A stretch of 64,000 nt of DNA from Pardosa pseudoannulata (Eukaryota; Arthropoda; Arachnida; Araneae; Lycosidae), in contig CM063505.1 of NCBI GenBank assembly GCA_032207245.1, positions 175,727,827 to 175,791,826 of the forward strand, written 5' to 3'. The notes beneath the pieces are model-generated. The model was not told the origin of the DNA and made no database searches. It saw only the letters and a list, made by a program, of their open reading frames with translations. The first letter of the stretch is position 1, and each line of letters opens with the position of its first letter. This document shows, piece by piece, positions 36,591 to 48,775 of the stretch. Both the position numbers and the translations under genes were made by a program.

Positions 36591-37790
36591 CACTTTGGAC
36601 ACCTGTGATAGAAAAGAAAAACTAACTTTATTCAAAATCAATAGTTGGTAGAGCCTCCACGAGAGACAATTACAGCGTGAACCCTCCAGGGCATACTTTC
36701 CATAAGTCTTTGTATTACAGCTAGTGGTATTGTCTTCCACTCGGCTTGGAGTAGACATACAAGTTCCTTCACCAATTTTGGACGGGTAGTGCACCCCTTA
36801 ATTCGGCTACCCAACTCTTCCCAGAGTTTCTTGATAGGGTTCAGGTCTGGGCTCTGGGCAGGCCAGTCCATTCGATGAACTCCATTGGCACCATACCAAG
36901 CCTTGGTTAACCTCGAAACATAAAAACTGGCATTGTCGTCCTGAAAGTAACAGGGGCCCAACTCTTAAAACTGCCACAACGTAGGTAGCACATTGTCATC
37001 CAAAATAGGGCAGTAGGCATCGGCGTTTAGCTTACCATAAATGAGGACCAAGGGTCCCAATCCATACCAGGAAAAACACATCCAGACCACAATTCCACCT
37101 CCGCCGAACTTGAGTGTTGGCACAATGCATTCTGGCAGGAGACGTTCTCCAGGCAGACTTCAGACCCAGACCCTGCCATCCGAATTGTAAAGGATGAGCT
37201 TGATTCGTCGCTCCAAAGAACCCGTTTCCACTGATCTACGGTTCAATTTCGATGTGCTTTACACCTCATTAACTCAGCGACGTGGTTGGACTTTGCGATC
37301 AAAGGCTTATGGACAGCAACACTACCATGAAAACCAAGCAGATGTGCTTCCTTACGGATGGTATTCATTGAAACAATACTCCTGGATGCCTGTTGAAACT
37401 CCTAACACATGACGGCTATCGGTTGGGTGCGGTTCTTCCGAATTTCTCTGGACAGCACTCATCAGTCTCTATCTCCCAGTTTCGTTGGTCTGCCGACTTG
37501 GGACACATTCCGACAATCACCGCTCACCTTCCATTTCTTAATCACATAGGCCACTGTCGATTTTGGGTACTTCAGATAGCTAGACATGTCCCTTAAGGAT
37601 CGGCCACATTTGTGATATCCCATAATTATACCTTTCTAGAAATCAGAGAGCTTCGAAATGCGCTGCATGTTTCATGCGACTAATGCCTATGCTGTTTCCT
37701 ACACGATGTATACCGGCGGAGGCCGTGACATACCTCAGGACCACAGATCGTCGTTTGCACAGGTGTCCAAATACTTATTGATAGACAGTG
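36591..37790 (-). mobile_element. Tc1-like DNA transposon, inactive
   Basis: 1,200 bp between TA dinucleotides. The right end in reverse complement starts CACTGTCTATCAATAAGTAT then TTGGACACCTGTG. The left end is CAC followed directly by TTTGGACACCTGTG, so the left inverted repeat has lost about 17 bases. The transposase inside is on the minus strand. Confidence 0.85.
36638..37690 (-). pseudogene. Tc1-like transposase pseudogene
   Basis: Transposase for cut-and-paste movement at TA sites. The 3' part (36,638-36,961) reads cleanly: GPCYFQDDNASFYVSR holds the second catalytic Asp region and DWPAQSPDLNPIKKLWEELG the third. In active Tc1 transposases the last motif is NPIExLW, with Glu as the third catalytic residue; here it is Lys. 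A stop codon interrupts the frame just upstream (WQF stop ELG). Further upstream, HTH-like pieces such as KSTVAYVIKKWKVSG appear in shifting frames, so several frameshifts have accumulated. Not functional; identification is certain, boundaries approximate. Confidence 0.85.
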
Positions 37791-37970
37791 TAATAATAAT
37801 ATATTATTTCTAATGATTATAATAATTATAGATAGGAAAAATGTAATTAAAATTAGAGAAAATTTTTATGTTCTTTTTTTCTTCTTTTTTTGAAATATAA
37901 CATATTCTAAATACTAGACTTATTCTTTAGACTATTAAAACTGTTCTAAGAAACAAGGATCAAATTCAAT

Positions 37971-38480
37971 AATGGGAATATTTATTATACCAAGGCAATT
38001 TTTTAATGGAATTTAAATATGAATAAATGGATTATATATTACTATGCAAATTATTGTTGTAGTAAAATATAATTGACGTAAGTAGGATTAATATAGATAT
38101 GAATATGATTTTAATAATAAAGTTTCAGAAACTATTATTTTGGTTAAACTAGATATAATTATTTAATTATTAAAATTTATTTTGCATAGAATTATAACTA
38201 AAGGGATAATATAAACATATAATGATTATAGTAATGAAAATATTTATTATACCAGGGCAATTTTTAATGGGAATGAAATATGAATAAATGTATTATATAT
38301 TACTATGTTACAATTGTAGTAAAATATAATTGATGTGACTTGGATTATTATAGATATAAATATAATTTTAATAATAAAATTTCACAAACCATTGTTTATT
38401 CAAACTAGATATAATTATTTAATTATTAAATCTATATTGAATAGAATTATAAATAAATAAGATAAACATATAATGAGGAG
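37971..38480. repeat. Tandem duplication, period about 262 bp
   Basis: aatgggaatatttattatac at 37,971 and aatgaaaatatttattatac at 38,233 begin two copies sharing ggattatatattactatg / gtattatatattactatg and aactagatataattatttaa. Confidence 0.85.
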
Positions 38481-39640
38481 TATTATTCATTGTTGATTCA
38501 TTTGAAGATAATAATTCGTTTTTATTATGGAATTATTTCAAAATATTATTATTGAAAATGAGGTATTTGTATATAGAGATAATAAAGATTGGAAACATTG
38601 ATTTTATATTATTAACTCACATCAAGACTGCATAATTTGCATAATTAATAAGTGTAGAACGCTATAATTGTGGAATAATATAACAATTATCATATTCGAG
38701 CTTGTAAAAATGTGGGTAAAACTAGTGTTCAGCAGAAAACTACTTATTTACTGGCATGTTATTTCATTGTTGGTTGTAAAGTACAATCTTATTACGAAGA
38801 GAATACATTTCGTACATCTGTCCTAATATGTGTTTGACACGAGACGGTCAAGTTAATGCGACAACTTAAGGAGATAACAGGTGCTTTAAAGAACTGTTAC
38901 ACTAGCTGATGAACCAAAAAATTGTTCACTGATGTGAGACTTGAGGATGTGACTATACTGCAGAACAAGCAGTAGGATTATTTTGAGAAGACAGCCCACA
39001 ACAAAGGGAGTACATTGTGACACCAGAGATTGTTCTGTGATATAATGGCTTCTTGTACTTTCTAAATTACTTAGAAAGATTTAATGGAGGGTAAAATGCC
39101 TTGTTTGGTAGTTAACGGCAAATGGAGAGGTGGCAGTACACAGAGCCTAAACAAAAAACCTTATGGCTTATGACGTCGATTTGAAAATTTTTGTTGCAAC
39201 TATTTGAAACCCTTTCGATCAAGCGCAACAGATGGAGGACTGGCAGATATGTGTGTAGAAAAAAAGAAGACGATAAAACTTTATTGAGGTTTTTCTCATT
39301 TACGGTGATTTACGGCAAAGAGAACGACATGTCGTCTGGAGGAAAAAAATTACTTTTTCGTTTTTTTAAATGATTTTTTTAAACATTCCTGTATAATGTA
39401 TTTCAATGATATCATTACAATTTATTTTTTAAATCTCTACTTGTTTAAAGAAGTTGAGAATGCTTTAGTTTTTTATACAGTAATTTTATTTACTAGGGCA
39501 TTGTATTATAAAAAGGAACGATAGACGAAAAATTTGAGAGTGTACCTTTTTTAAATTTAATTCAACTCTTAGGAGCATGATTTAAAATTTGATTTATTTA
39601 TTGAATTTGATAAAATTAAATCAAGTTTTTGTTAGAATTT
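38481..39640. other. Unassigned AT-rich DNA
   Basis: Segment 39,090-39,370 is somewhat richer in G+C and has a 60-codon plus-strand frame, but no domain or terminal repeat was recognised. Confidence 0.4.
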
Positions 39641-39644
39641 CTTA

Positions 39645-39935
39645 TTGGTAAGAGGGCCTTACAAAGATTAAAATGGGCCGGACACCTAGTTCGACTTAAT
39701 GACAATAGATTCACACAAAAAAGTTTTTACGGCCAAACCAATAGCAACCCGAATGAGAGGACGACCAAAACTTAGATGGTTAGACTGCATTGAGAAAGAC
39801 ATAAGATCCTTGAAAATTTCAAATTGGAAATCCAGAGCCAAAGATAGGACTGCCTGGTATGGAATTCTAGAGAAGGCTAAGGCCCATCCTGGGCTGTCAT
39901 GCCACTGAGGGAGGAAGGAGGGCCAAACAGGTAGG
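39645..39935 (+). pseudogene. Non-LTR retrotransposon polyprotein, C-terminal fragment
   Basis: Reads RALQRLKWAGHLVRLND, then after a frameshift in an A-run near 39,720 KVFTAKPIATRMRGRPKLRW, LDCIEKDIRSLKISNWKSRA and KAHPGLSCH stop. The RGRPKLRWxDCIExD and NWxxRAxDRxxW pattern is a familiar end of arthropod endonuclease/reverse transcriptase polyproteins of non-LTR elements. The copy is strongly 5'-truncated, as usual for target-primed integration. Clade not assigned. Confidence 0.75.
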
Positions 39936-40368
39936 ACGATGCATTTCGGTTCCAGAATCTACGGGTCCAATTCAATTACAGTTATGGTTGTATTCGTTGC
40001 AATTCTTAATATGCTTCAAGCAATATATTCCAGTCTAATTTGTAATCGTGTACCAGAAAAACTAACATTTTGTCCCCCCCCCAAAAAAAAAAAGAATTTT
40101 AAAATCTATTTCCACAATTTATAAATTTTTCAGTTTTAATTTCTTTAAACTTAAAAGGACAATTTTTTTTATTTTAGTTATTTTTAGAGGAATTTAATGA
40201 GGAATTTGCACATGTGGGGAATTCGAACAACTTAGTTTTTTACTGATAATTCCAGACTCGTAAATTCTAAAAATGTTCTTAAAAATGTAAAAAACAGGAT
40301 CCATCATTTTAAAAATTAATTTTAAAGTTAAGCGAAAATCACGTGACATCAAAACGCTCCGTTATTGG
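39936..40368. other. Unassigned AT-rich DNA
   Basis: A C-run/A-run junction at about 40,074-40,094 (tccccccccccaaaaaaaaaaa) and otherwise nothing recognised. Confidence 0.5.
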
Positions 40369-41852
40369 TTGTGACGTCATCGTTCACGACATCCAATATT
40401 TTCTTATTGCTTGTAAGCGCGCACTATTTTCAGTTTTTTTTTCAAGTTCTTGGAATTTTCTAGCTCTTAAAATTTATTTTTACTTAAACCTGAGGGGCTA
40501 TTTTATCGATCTCAATAGCTAAATTATCTCAATTTGTTATAAATGTCTCTTCTACCTGAATTTACCAAAGGACAGTCGGACAATCTTCCGAAAATTGACA
40601 TGAAGTCAATGTTTTCATTCTTGGGAAAAAACCCGGATTTTATGGGAGCAGAAATACGGTGAATTAAAACCCAAAGGTATGTAAAATCATTTATATATTT
40701 ATTCAATTTTACTTAACATGTGTTAATATTTTATTCATGATAATCACAGCTGTTCTGTTTGTAGACATAGATAAGTCAAATAAACATACATATATCATAT
40801 GTATACACATTTGCAGTAGCATCGCTTTTAATAAATAGAGATAGATGTAATATTAAAATAAAAATTGAACGAGGTATTTATTGTTAGACCGGGACCGGGA
40901 GGTCCCGATTTCATTAGCCCTCTTGTTGCAAAAAGTAGACCGTAGCGCTCCAAAACTAACCAAAATCAAAACCAAACCAATTCTTAGATATTTTAAATTT
41001 GATGAAAAGAAATTTAAAATCTTTAAAAGGCTTTACTTAGTTATTTATACATTTTCAAAGAGCAATACAATTTTATTGCCTTTAATATTAATGTTAAATT
41101 AAAAAATGTATAAAGTTTCTGAAATTAAATTAAATTTTTAAAGTAATATCATTATTAAGTATTTTAAAAATGTTATACTTTTTTCAAATCAGTCATTAAT
41201 TTAATCGAAAAACTATCACTGTGAATTGATACACTTAAAAAAGTATGCATCTCTGAAGAAAATAATTATAATACCTTGAAAATACGTAACCTTCTCCTCC
41301 GCAGAGTTATTTATTAGATAATTATATGCTTTAGATATTTATATGTTTTAAAATATTTATATGCTTTATCAAACATTTATTGTACTTCAACTCTGTGATA
41401 ATACTCGAAAATTAGCAGTTTTAAAAGTTAAATAGCACTGGTTAATCAACAGTCCTTTTAAAGGTATAGATGTATTTTTATATACTTTAATTGTTCTAAA
41501 TTAGTAATATTTAAGCAAAAGCAAGCATTTACTTATCGAAAAATGGTCTTCCGAAACCCATAGAGATGATTTATATGATAATTGGAGGTTTCATTTCTCA
41601 TCCCTTTTCATCGCATTTGTCCAGATTTTACTTGTATGTGGATCTTTGGGAACGCTGAGAAATATCTTCTCATTGCAGTTAGTTGTATTTTTACAGAGTG
41701 GCACAATACAATATTTAGAATATGATTTTTAATGCCAGACATAATAAAAAAAATTCTATTATATGCAATATTTTACACAGAAATAAATTTAAAAGTAGCC
41801 TTTTAACATGTAATCAACATAGGCGGTGTTTTCGTGAACGATGACGTCACAA
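40369..41852. repeat. Inverted repeat pair: perfect 21-bp arms
   Basis: TTGTGACGTCATCGTTCACG plus A at 40,369-40,389 is the exact reverse complement of 41,832-41,852. Each arm contains a TGACGTCA palindrome. The flanks do not obviously continue the match, so this is either the remains of two inverted copies of one repeat or a foldback element. Confidence 0.7.
40900..40981 (+). repeat. tRNA-derived SINE, 5'-truncated copy (opposite orientation)
   Basis: ggtcccgatttcattagccc, gtagaccgtagcgctccaaa and the tail aaaatcaaaaccaaaccaa match the SINE 3' half on the plus strand. Confidence 0.8.
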
Positions 41853-42343
41853 ACTCGACGGAGGAAAAGTATCGTTTTTGAGAGACGTTAAAGAGTTCGC
41901 TATAAAACCCATTAGAAATCCCTAATTATTCCCCCAAATGAAAGAAAAATAGGTACTGTCCTGCTTACTTTTTCGTCTTCTATTGTTTAAAATTAAAATT
42001 AGAAAACGTGAAAATTCCTCATTAGTTTCAGAGGTTTCTCTTTTTTTAAAAAATTTGTTTGAGAGTTAACTTGTTTCAGAGGAAAATGAGTTCAGAATCT
42101 TAACTGAATTATTAAATTCTATATGACAATTTACTGGACATAAAAAAGATAATTGTGTGCTTACTTTCACAAAATTTCTAATGTTAATACAAATGTATTC
42201 ATATAATTGCTAAATAACTTTCTTCGATCAACCCTACAGTTTTTTTAGACTGGTATATTTTGGATATTTTAAAGATATACAAAAAATAACATTTGTTAAT
42301 ATGTGTCGCATTAAATAAAATTGCCCATCGGCAAATAGGAGTC
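41853..42343. other. Unassigned AT-rich DNA
   Basis: No open frame, terminal repeat or internal repetition noticed. Confidence 0.5.
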
Positions 42344-42347
42344 TTAA

Positions 42348-43191
42348 GGCCATATCACACGTTAACCTGTACGAGTTTCATTTAATTAACGGATTTAGCT
42401 TACGATTCCTTTTTCTGATGAAGAATATGCGGACTTCTCGTATGACAGTTGTAAGAGTCGCGTCCGTCTCTGTTGGTGGTCGGGCGAACTTGTATTCTTT
42501 TGAACAATTGAAAACGGCAGTATTGTACCAGTAATGGTCTTTTTGACGCACGGACGATTAGAGGTGTCAAGTGTGCCGTTTTTGTCAACGTACCGACAGA
42601 GAAAAGAAACTGTGCCTTGTGTGACCACGTCGACGGGGCATCAAAGGGCGTTTCGGCTACTCCAAGGACAAATGTCAAAAAGAGGGGGGGGGTGTCGATC
42701 TCCCCTAAAACCGAGGTTTCCTGTTTGGGAAAGAAGAAACGAGAGGGGACTCCCGGCTGAACTTTGAGATGAGCAGGTTGTCTAGAGTGACCTCCTCTCT
42801 GGACGATTTTACTTATACATTTTAATATTTCTTTAAATGCTTTTTGTTAAATAAATGAACAGTTGTTAAGTTTGAAATCTTCTACAGCTGATTATTTCGC
42901 CTCCATATCTGCTCCTTATACGAGACCCATGCGAAATCATATCCAGATGATTAGGGTATGACTTACAATCGGAAGTAGATACATCGCAAACCGTTCGACG
43001 AGTTTACAACAGTGAAATGATTTCACCAGATTGGAGGCAACAGATTGACACATCAACATGAACAAAAATAAATCGGTTTAAAAGCATTTTCTATCATACG
43101 AGAAATCTATGCATTCTTCATTCGGGAAAAGGAATCATAAATTGAATCAGTTGCTTTTTCAGCGCGTACAGGTTATCGTGGGATAAGGCCC
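42348..43191. mobile_element. MITE with roughly 100-bp inverted ends and TTAA flanks
   Basis: TTAA at 42,344-42,347 and 43,192-43,195. Left end GGCCATATCACACGTTAACC, right end in reverse complement GGGCCTTATCCCACGATAAC. Similarity continues about 100 bp inward, including the shared words CCTGTACG, GATTCCTTTT and TCTCGTATGA. The TTAA target suits piggyBac; a 3-bp TTA/TAA target (Harbinger-like) cannot be excluded. Open frames of 77 and 92 codons inside are also kept in the second copy at 46,126 but resemble no transposase. Confidence 0.8.
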
Positions 43192-43195
43192 TTAA

Positions 43196-44440
43196 AATGG
43201 TTCAAAACAGGTCATATTGAATTTCTACAGCTCCATGTTAGCTTATTGGGAAAATAATTTAGTTCTGGGTGGTTCGCATTTGAAGAGTCTTTTTTTCAAA
43301 AAATGTTTGCTACGAGATAACGTAAAAATTTTTCTAAGGTTATTTTTGCTGTGGTGTAGTACATTGCTGTTGTTATTTCAAAGTCATTTATAACCCAAAG
43401 TTGCTTTATATCGTCTTTAATTATAGTATAATACCACTGATCTATATTACAATGTTCAAATATAGAACAAATGACAAGGAAATATGCAAAAAAAAATATA
43501 AAAAATTAAAAAGTAAAAGAAGCACTCCACGTGCTACGCCTCAAAAAAAAAAAAAAAAAAAATGCCAATGTCCAAGAGAACGCTGCATTCTTTTCCTTCC
43601 TTCTTTCTACTCAGACAACCCTATACTTTTTCCATTATTCTGAGCTGATGTGTTCGTTGTTCCATTGTCCTTTTTACAATTCGTCTATTCCCGGCTCTGC
43701 CCAGAAGGACCGGGACTCCAAGGATGGTCCTGAATCGCCTCCTGGAGACCAATCACAATTTTCTAAGATTTTTTAAAAAATTACCTTGGTAAAATGCAAT
43801 CTTTCATTCTATAAAGACTGTAACAAAAATTTTCACTATTAATTCAAAGTATTCAAAGCGTACATATAATTTAAGTATTTTTTCCCTTAAAAAATTTAGT
43901 TATGCATAGTCCTGTAGAATTTTCCATTTTATCCTATGGTGAAATTTGTTTAAAGAAATTTTTAAATGTAGAAGTAAAACCATTCTCCTTAAGGATTAAC
44001 ATAGAATTGGAGGAGGTATCCAATAAGACCGGTATCCATCCATTTGTAAGCAATATATCAATTGTAAAAATTCCAGTCTTTCTATAAAATGAAGGGCTTT
44101 TTAAAAGCAACCTTATATCATTACAGTTTTTAACACGACTACAGTGTAACAAAAATGATGCCCTACTACGAACATTTTATAATGTTCATCACTGTGTATT
44201 AAGAATTTCCCTTTAGTTTCCCAGATTCGGTCATAAAAAAATCATTCTTCGTATGTACTTCTTATTTCATTTTGTTTAACGAATGTTGTAGCGCCTTAGG
44301 TGGTAACATGAATTGACCTCTTTTTGCATTCTGTGTTGACTGTGTACTTGTATTGTTACTATTTTTTAGCAGTTAAATTGGTGGTGCATGATACCCCATA
44401 CAATGATCCTGATCATTTAAAGCTTATATTTAAACAACCA
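43196..44440. other. Unassigned DNA
   Basis: A poly(A) run at about 43,544-43,561 and mildly G+C-rich DNA near 43,680-43,750. No gene or terminal repeat recognised. Confidence 0.4.
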
Positions 44441-44539
44441 AACTTCTCGGCGATACAGCGCAACATGAAGGTCATGGATTACGGTGTCAATCTCCGTTTT
44501 CGAGACCAAGGACCCTGGGGTGCGAAGCTTATGTCCGGT

Positions 44540-44739
44540 TAGATGGTCAACCTTACGCGGGACCCCCTAGCGTTTAGTTCCCAATCATGCTTGTCCTCAG
44601 TTTGTCTACCATAAAAGAAGTCTACCACTGTTTCAACCACTGAAGGGATGAAAGGCTGAGTCAACCTTGCCCAGCCCGAGGATCGAACGTCAGACCAATA
44701 TTTGAAAGAGCGAAGTACTACCCCAACGTCACTGGGTTC
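44540..44739 (-). repeat. Second tRNA-derived SINE type with conserved central domain
   Basis: On the minus strand: a tRNA-like head from 44,739 (cccagtgacgttggggtagt, B-box-like acgttcgatcctcg), then ggttgactcagcctttcatc and ccttcagtggttgaaacagt. The stretch around ttgactcagcctttcatcccttc is a known conserved central block of invertebrate SINEs (recalled; family name not certain). The 3' end is unclear. Confidence 0.65.
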
Positions 44740-44816
44740 AACAACTTCTTTCCCCATTTCTAACTATTTGATAACGAACACCGAAATGAAATAAGCGTAA
44801 AAAAAGAAATCACCTC

Positions 44817-44965
44817 GATTTGACCAATGGCTGCCTGTTATGGAAAAAGACTATGCTCCAATAACAAATTACTATAAAGAACTTTCGGAAGTACGTGATA
44901 AACAATTTCAATAAATCCCATCAGTAATTTCCGTTTGCAACCTGAAAAAAAATATTTGCCCGTAA
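44817..44965 (+). repeat. Dispersed repeat, diverged copy of 53,903-54,030
   Basis: Shares gctgcctg / ttgcctgac, atgctccaataacaaatt / acgctccaacaagaaatt, cgtgataaacaatttcaataa / cgtgatacacaatttcaataa and tttccgtttgcaa / ttccccgtttgcaa in the same order. Confidence 0.7.
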
Positions 44966-45240
44966 GCTGATTGTCTGGTTTTAATTGAGCGTTTTTTACA
45001 TGTTGTATTCAAATGAGTGTCTAGATGCTTTGGAGTTTTATGATCATCTTGAGATATGCAGTAATTAATTCAACAAGAAGTTATTTAAAATTCTAGTCTG
45101 AATATATATTTGCACTTATGCTAGTTAATAAAAATTTAAACTCATCAACCTCGCATATGAGGGTGTAATATATAATGATATTATTTCGCTATAAACGAAA
45201 TATATAAAGATAAATAACGATGACAGGCTTGCTAGTTGCT

Positions 45241-45330
45241 GCGCTTTTGGCATAGTGGTTAAAGAAGAGGTTCTAAACTTTTTCAGTCAAGGATAGGATT
45301 TGTAATTGGTAATTCGACACTGAGTAGTAA
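45241..45330 (+). repeat. tRNA-like SINE head candidate
   Basis: TGGCATAGTGG (45,248-45,258) matches the A-box of RNA polymerase III promoters, and ggtaattcgacac (45,308-45,320) is a plausible B-box at suitable spacing. It does not fold into a convincing tRNA, so a decayed SINE is more likely. Confidence 0.35.
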
Positions 45331-46125
45331 ATATTTCATCCCCAGGTAGCTCAAATATATCGGTCAATGTCGATGGCCAATATTTGAATGGTGGACATCT
45401 AATTCTGGACATCTACCGATATTAGCTAACATAATGTAAAGTTAAAGTTTGAAATTGTTTAAAAGAAAGCATTTAAAGCATATATTTGTACTGTTTTAAG
45501 AGAAATATTTTTCTAAAAAATAAAATTTAATAGATTTGCCAATTTTTATGAAACACACTTTTTTGGATGTTTTTTTTCTCTGTTAGACAATGCCCTCAAA
45601 ATGATATTATTTTAATAATATTTAGAGATATATTTTGATATTTGTAAAAACAAATATCATTTACTGACATCAAATGATATTTCATGATATCCAGCGCAAT
45701 GCCTAAATACTACATTAGCTGAATGTGAACTGAAGTGAACTTATTTTGCAGTTTCTACTCCGTACGAGGCAAACAACAAGTATTGAGAATTTTTGTAATT
45801 ACTGCGATGTTTAGGAGTAAACTGGATTTGGGCTGGTTAAAGTTAAACTGGAGTACCTTAGATTTTTGTTCAAAAAAAAAAAAAAAAAAACAGGTAATTC
45901 AAATTTTAAAAATAAAGCTTTTAAACAAATAGAAAATGTTTCACTTCAAGAAGTGAATGAATTAGTTTGTGTGATAAAATTATCACGTGGTGACCATTGC
46001 TAAATAAAAAAAAATACATTCAGAGATATTGGGGAATATTGACAAACCTTTCTAAAGATCGAGAAAGGATATACAGGGATATAATTTACTGGGGGTGGGG
46101 TTCAATTTGATGTTGTCCGATACTA
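45331..46125. other. Unassigned AT-rich DNA
   Basis: Contains a poly(A) run near 45,872-45,890 and a local inverted repeat, aatgatattatttt / aaacaaatatcattt, near 45,600-45,660. No gene recognised. Confidence 0.4.
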
Positions 46126-46688
46126 TATGTAAAGGCTCCGAGCGGTCGCACTGTTTCTACTTCCGATTGTCATACCCTAGTCATTTGGATAGGATTTCGC
46201 ATGGGTCTCGTATAAGGAGCAGGTATGGAGGCGAAATAATCAGCCATAGATGATTTCAAACTTAACAACTGTTCATTTATTTAACCAAAAAAAAAGTTTT
46301 AAATAAAACAAATCAATTCAATGTAGATTCAATCTATGGTCCAGAGAGGAGATCACTCAAGACAACCTGCTCATCTCAAAGTTCAGCCGGGAGTTCCCTC
46401 CCGTTTCTTCTTTTCCAAACAGGAAACCTCGGTTTTAGGGGAGATCGACACCCCCCCTCTTTGACCTTTGTCCTTGGAGTAGCCGAAACGCCCTTTGGCG
46501 CCCAGCCGACGCGGTCACACAAAGCACAATTTCTTTTCTCTGTCGGTGCGTTGACAAAAACGGCACACTTGACACCTCTAATCGTCCGTGCGTCAAAAAG
46601 ACCATTACTGGTACAATACTGCCGTTTTCAATTGTTCAAAAGAATAAAAGTTCGCCCGACCACCGCAAGAGACGGAAGCTACTCTTAA
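46126..46688. mobile_element. Truncated inverted copy of the MITE at 42,348
   Basis: Reverse-oriented match to about 42,445-42,990: shared words include tatggaggcgaaataatcag, ggaaacctcggttttagggg and aatcgtccgtgcgtcaaaaa. Both terminal repeats are missing or decayed. The inside frame MTFVLGVAETPFGAQPTRSH parallels MTFVLGVAETPFDAPSTWSH in the first copy. Confidence 0.85.
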
Positions 46689-48147
46689 ACTATAATTTTG
46701 ATATTTGCGGATATTTTTGTACTACCTGGGTCTCGCTGTATACTGTATTCAGTAAGTATAACTACAAAATGGAATTAATGATGTAAAATGGTGGTCATTT
46801 AAGCTTTCAGGACATTAGATTTCACAGCGTAATTTTATTCCCGCACTAATTTTCTATTGCAGATTGAAAACACACATGAACAAATATGAAAAATTGAAAA
46901 TGAATTTAGGGTAAATATTACAGGTCACAATTTGTTACTCTACTAATCTAGTATTATTTATTGCCTTAGTTAAAAATTTTTACATTCATATTTTCACATC
47001 GTTATTATAACATTTAAATTTTCATTCCATTGATTTGTGAAAAAAAATTCTTAATTTTAAACTACTTTTTTCAGTAAGTGTACCAATAAAATTACCGTTT
47101 ATTAATTTCAGATTAATTTTTTTAAAAGCAGCTTAACGACTTCACAGTACAAGTACTTTGGAAATGATAGTCCCAGTAATAAGAATTATTTACAAATAAA
47201 ATTCCTTTTTGATTTGATATATGATAATTATTTCATTGAAATTTTTATACATGGGGGATTTGCCTATTAATTACACTTTGTCTTCTAGAATTCAGCATTT
47301 TATATTACATATTTTGGTTTTACCTTTTTAACCGCCACGAGGATACTAGATTTCTCCGAAAAGTCGCCGAGACCTGATAGAAATCAACGTTACAGTATCG
47401 AAAAGAAACGATTGAACATAATTCTGTAAGAATTCTGTAAGAAAATCACTACCTTTTGTAACATGAAGTTCGGTGAACCCATTTAACTCTTATCGATAGA
47501 TTAACAAGATGAACGAGCGAATTAACAATGAAGAAAATAAAAGAACGATCTGGTCTTTGAGGAAATATCAATACAAATCATTCCAGCAGCTTTCGCTTAA
47601 AAAACAGTAAAAAAAATAGCCTACATTAAATATAATTGGTCTACTCTGATGAATGTAAGATAGTGGTCAATTCGCTTTATCGCAGCGATTTACATCAGCG
47701 TTTCCAATCTGTGAGGTGCGGACAATTGCCGGAGGATGTGTGAAATATTTTTCACAAAAATATTTTTGCGCCATATTATTTGTAAATAAATAAAATTTAT
47801 ATCGCAATGTTATAAAAAATACGGTTAATGAGTTTTTATCTTTATATTTCATATATTTTTATGGATACAATTTCAGTTTTATGTAAAAATTATACGAATG
47901 ACATATTTCTCATTGTCCTTAAGATGTAATAAACTTTGTACCATTAAAAAACCTCTTGTATTAAATTTTAATGCATAATATATAGTTATTAATATATTAA
48001 TTAATAGTTATTAATATATTAATAGTAATTTTTATTAAATTTCATTGATAATTTAATATAAAAATAAAATTACATATTTGTGTATGCTATAGAAAAATCA
48101 TATTATTATTATTATTATTAGTAATATTTGCGTTGTTTACAATGTGT
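46689..48147. other. Unassigned AT-rich DNA
   Basis: Segment 47,330-47,480 has somewhat higher G+C; a (TTA)n run lies at about 48,102-48,120. No gene or element recognised. Confidence 0.45.
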
Positions 48148-48195
48148 CTGGTTTGGTTTTGACAGCTACGGTTTATCTTTTTATTAGATAGTATG
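48148..48195 (-). repeat. tRNA-derived SINE, 3'-end fragment
   Basis: tctggtttggttttgacagctacggtttatc matches the SINE tail; it follows a (TTA)n microsatellite. Confidence 0.6.
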
Positions 48196-48775
48196 TACCT
48201 ATTAACAATAAAAAGTAGGGGAAGCGGAAGAAAATTTGGAAAGCGTAACAGCATAAAGATGGAAAAACGCTGCTTTATCGGGTGAATAGTTTGCTCTAGT
48301 AATTAAATTAATGTATTCCAACATTTGAATGTTATTTCTTTAACATTGCTTCCTCGTTAGGAAAAGATATGTAGTTAAATTTAGTTAAACTGATATAGAA
48401 TGCAAGTAACATGAAATTATGAAACAAATCTTCTAAATTGAGTTTATTTGATATAAATTTGGTATATCTATTTGTTGTAATGTACTTACAACACTAACGC
48501 CATTGTTCATTTTTAAAGGGGAAACACAGTAAAAATATAATACCTTATATTTGGATTAAGACATTTATTCTGTACACTATTTACAAATTGATACCCTACT
48601 TGATCACTATATAACATAACCATCAATTATTTATGTTTTATATTCATATTTACACAATAATTATTACGATTCTCTTTAGTTATACGTTATTCCTTAATCA
48701 AAATACTGAATTACTAACTGAGGCCTAAATAACCGTCATGAATATGTTAAATCTGTTTTACCTCCAGTAATTGCA
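48196..48775. other. Unassigned AT-rich DNA
   Basis: No open frame, terminal repeat or internal repetition noticed. Confidence 0.45.

Noticed and set aside
37194..37596. Plus-strand frames across the Tc1-like element
   Set aside because: Antisense shadows of the decayed transposase, which reads on the minus strand.
45241..45330. Functional tRNA gene
   Set aside because: A-box and a possible B-box are present, but I could not form a cloverleaf with an acceptor stem; more likely a SINE remnant.
47667..47852. Minus-strand 61-codon frame
   Set aside because: Short and unsupported by any recognisable motif.
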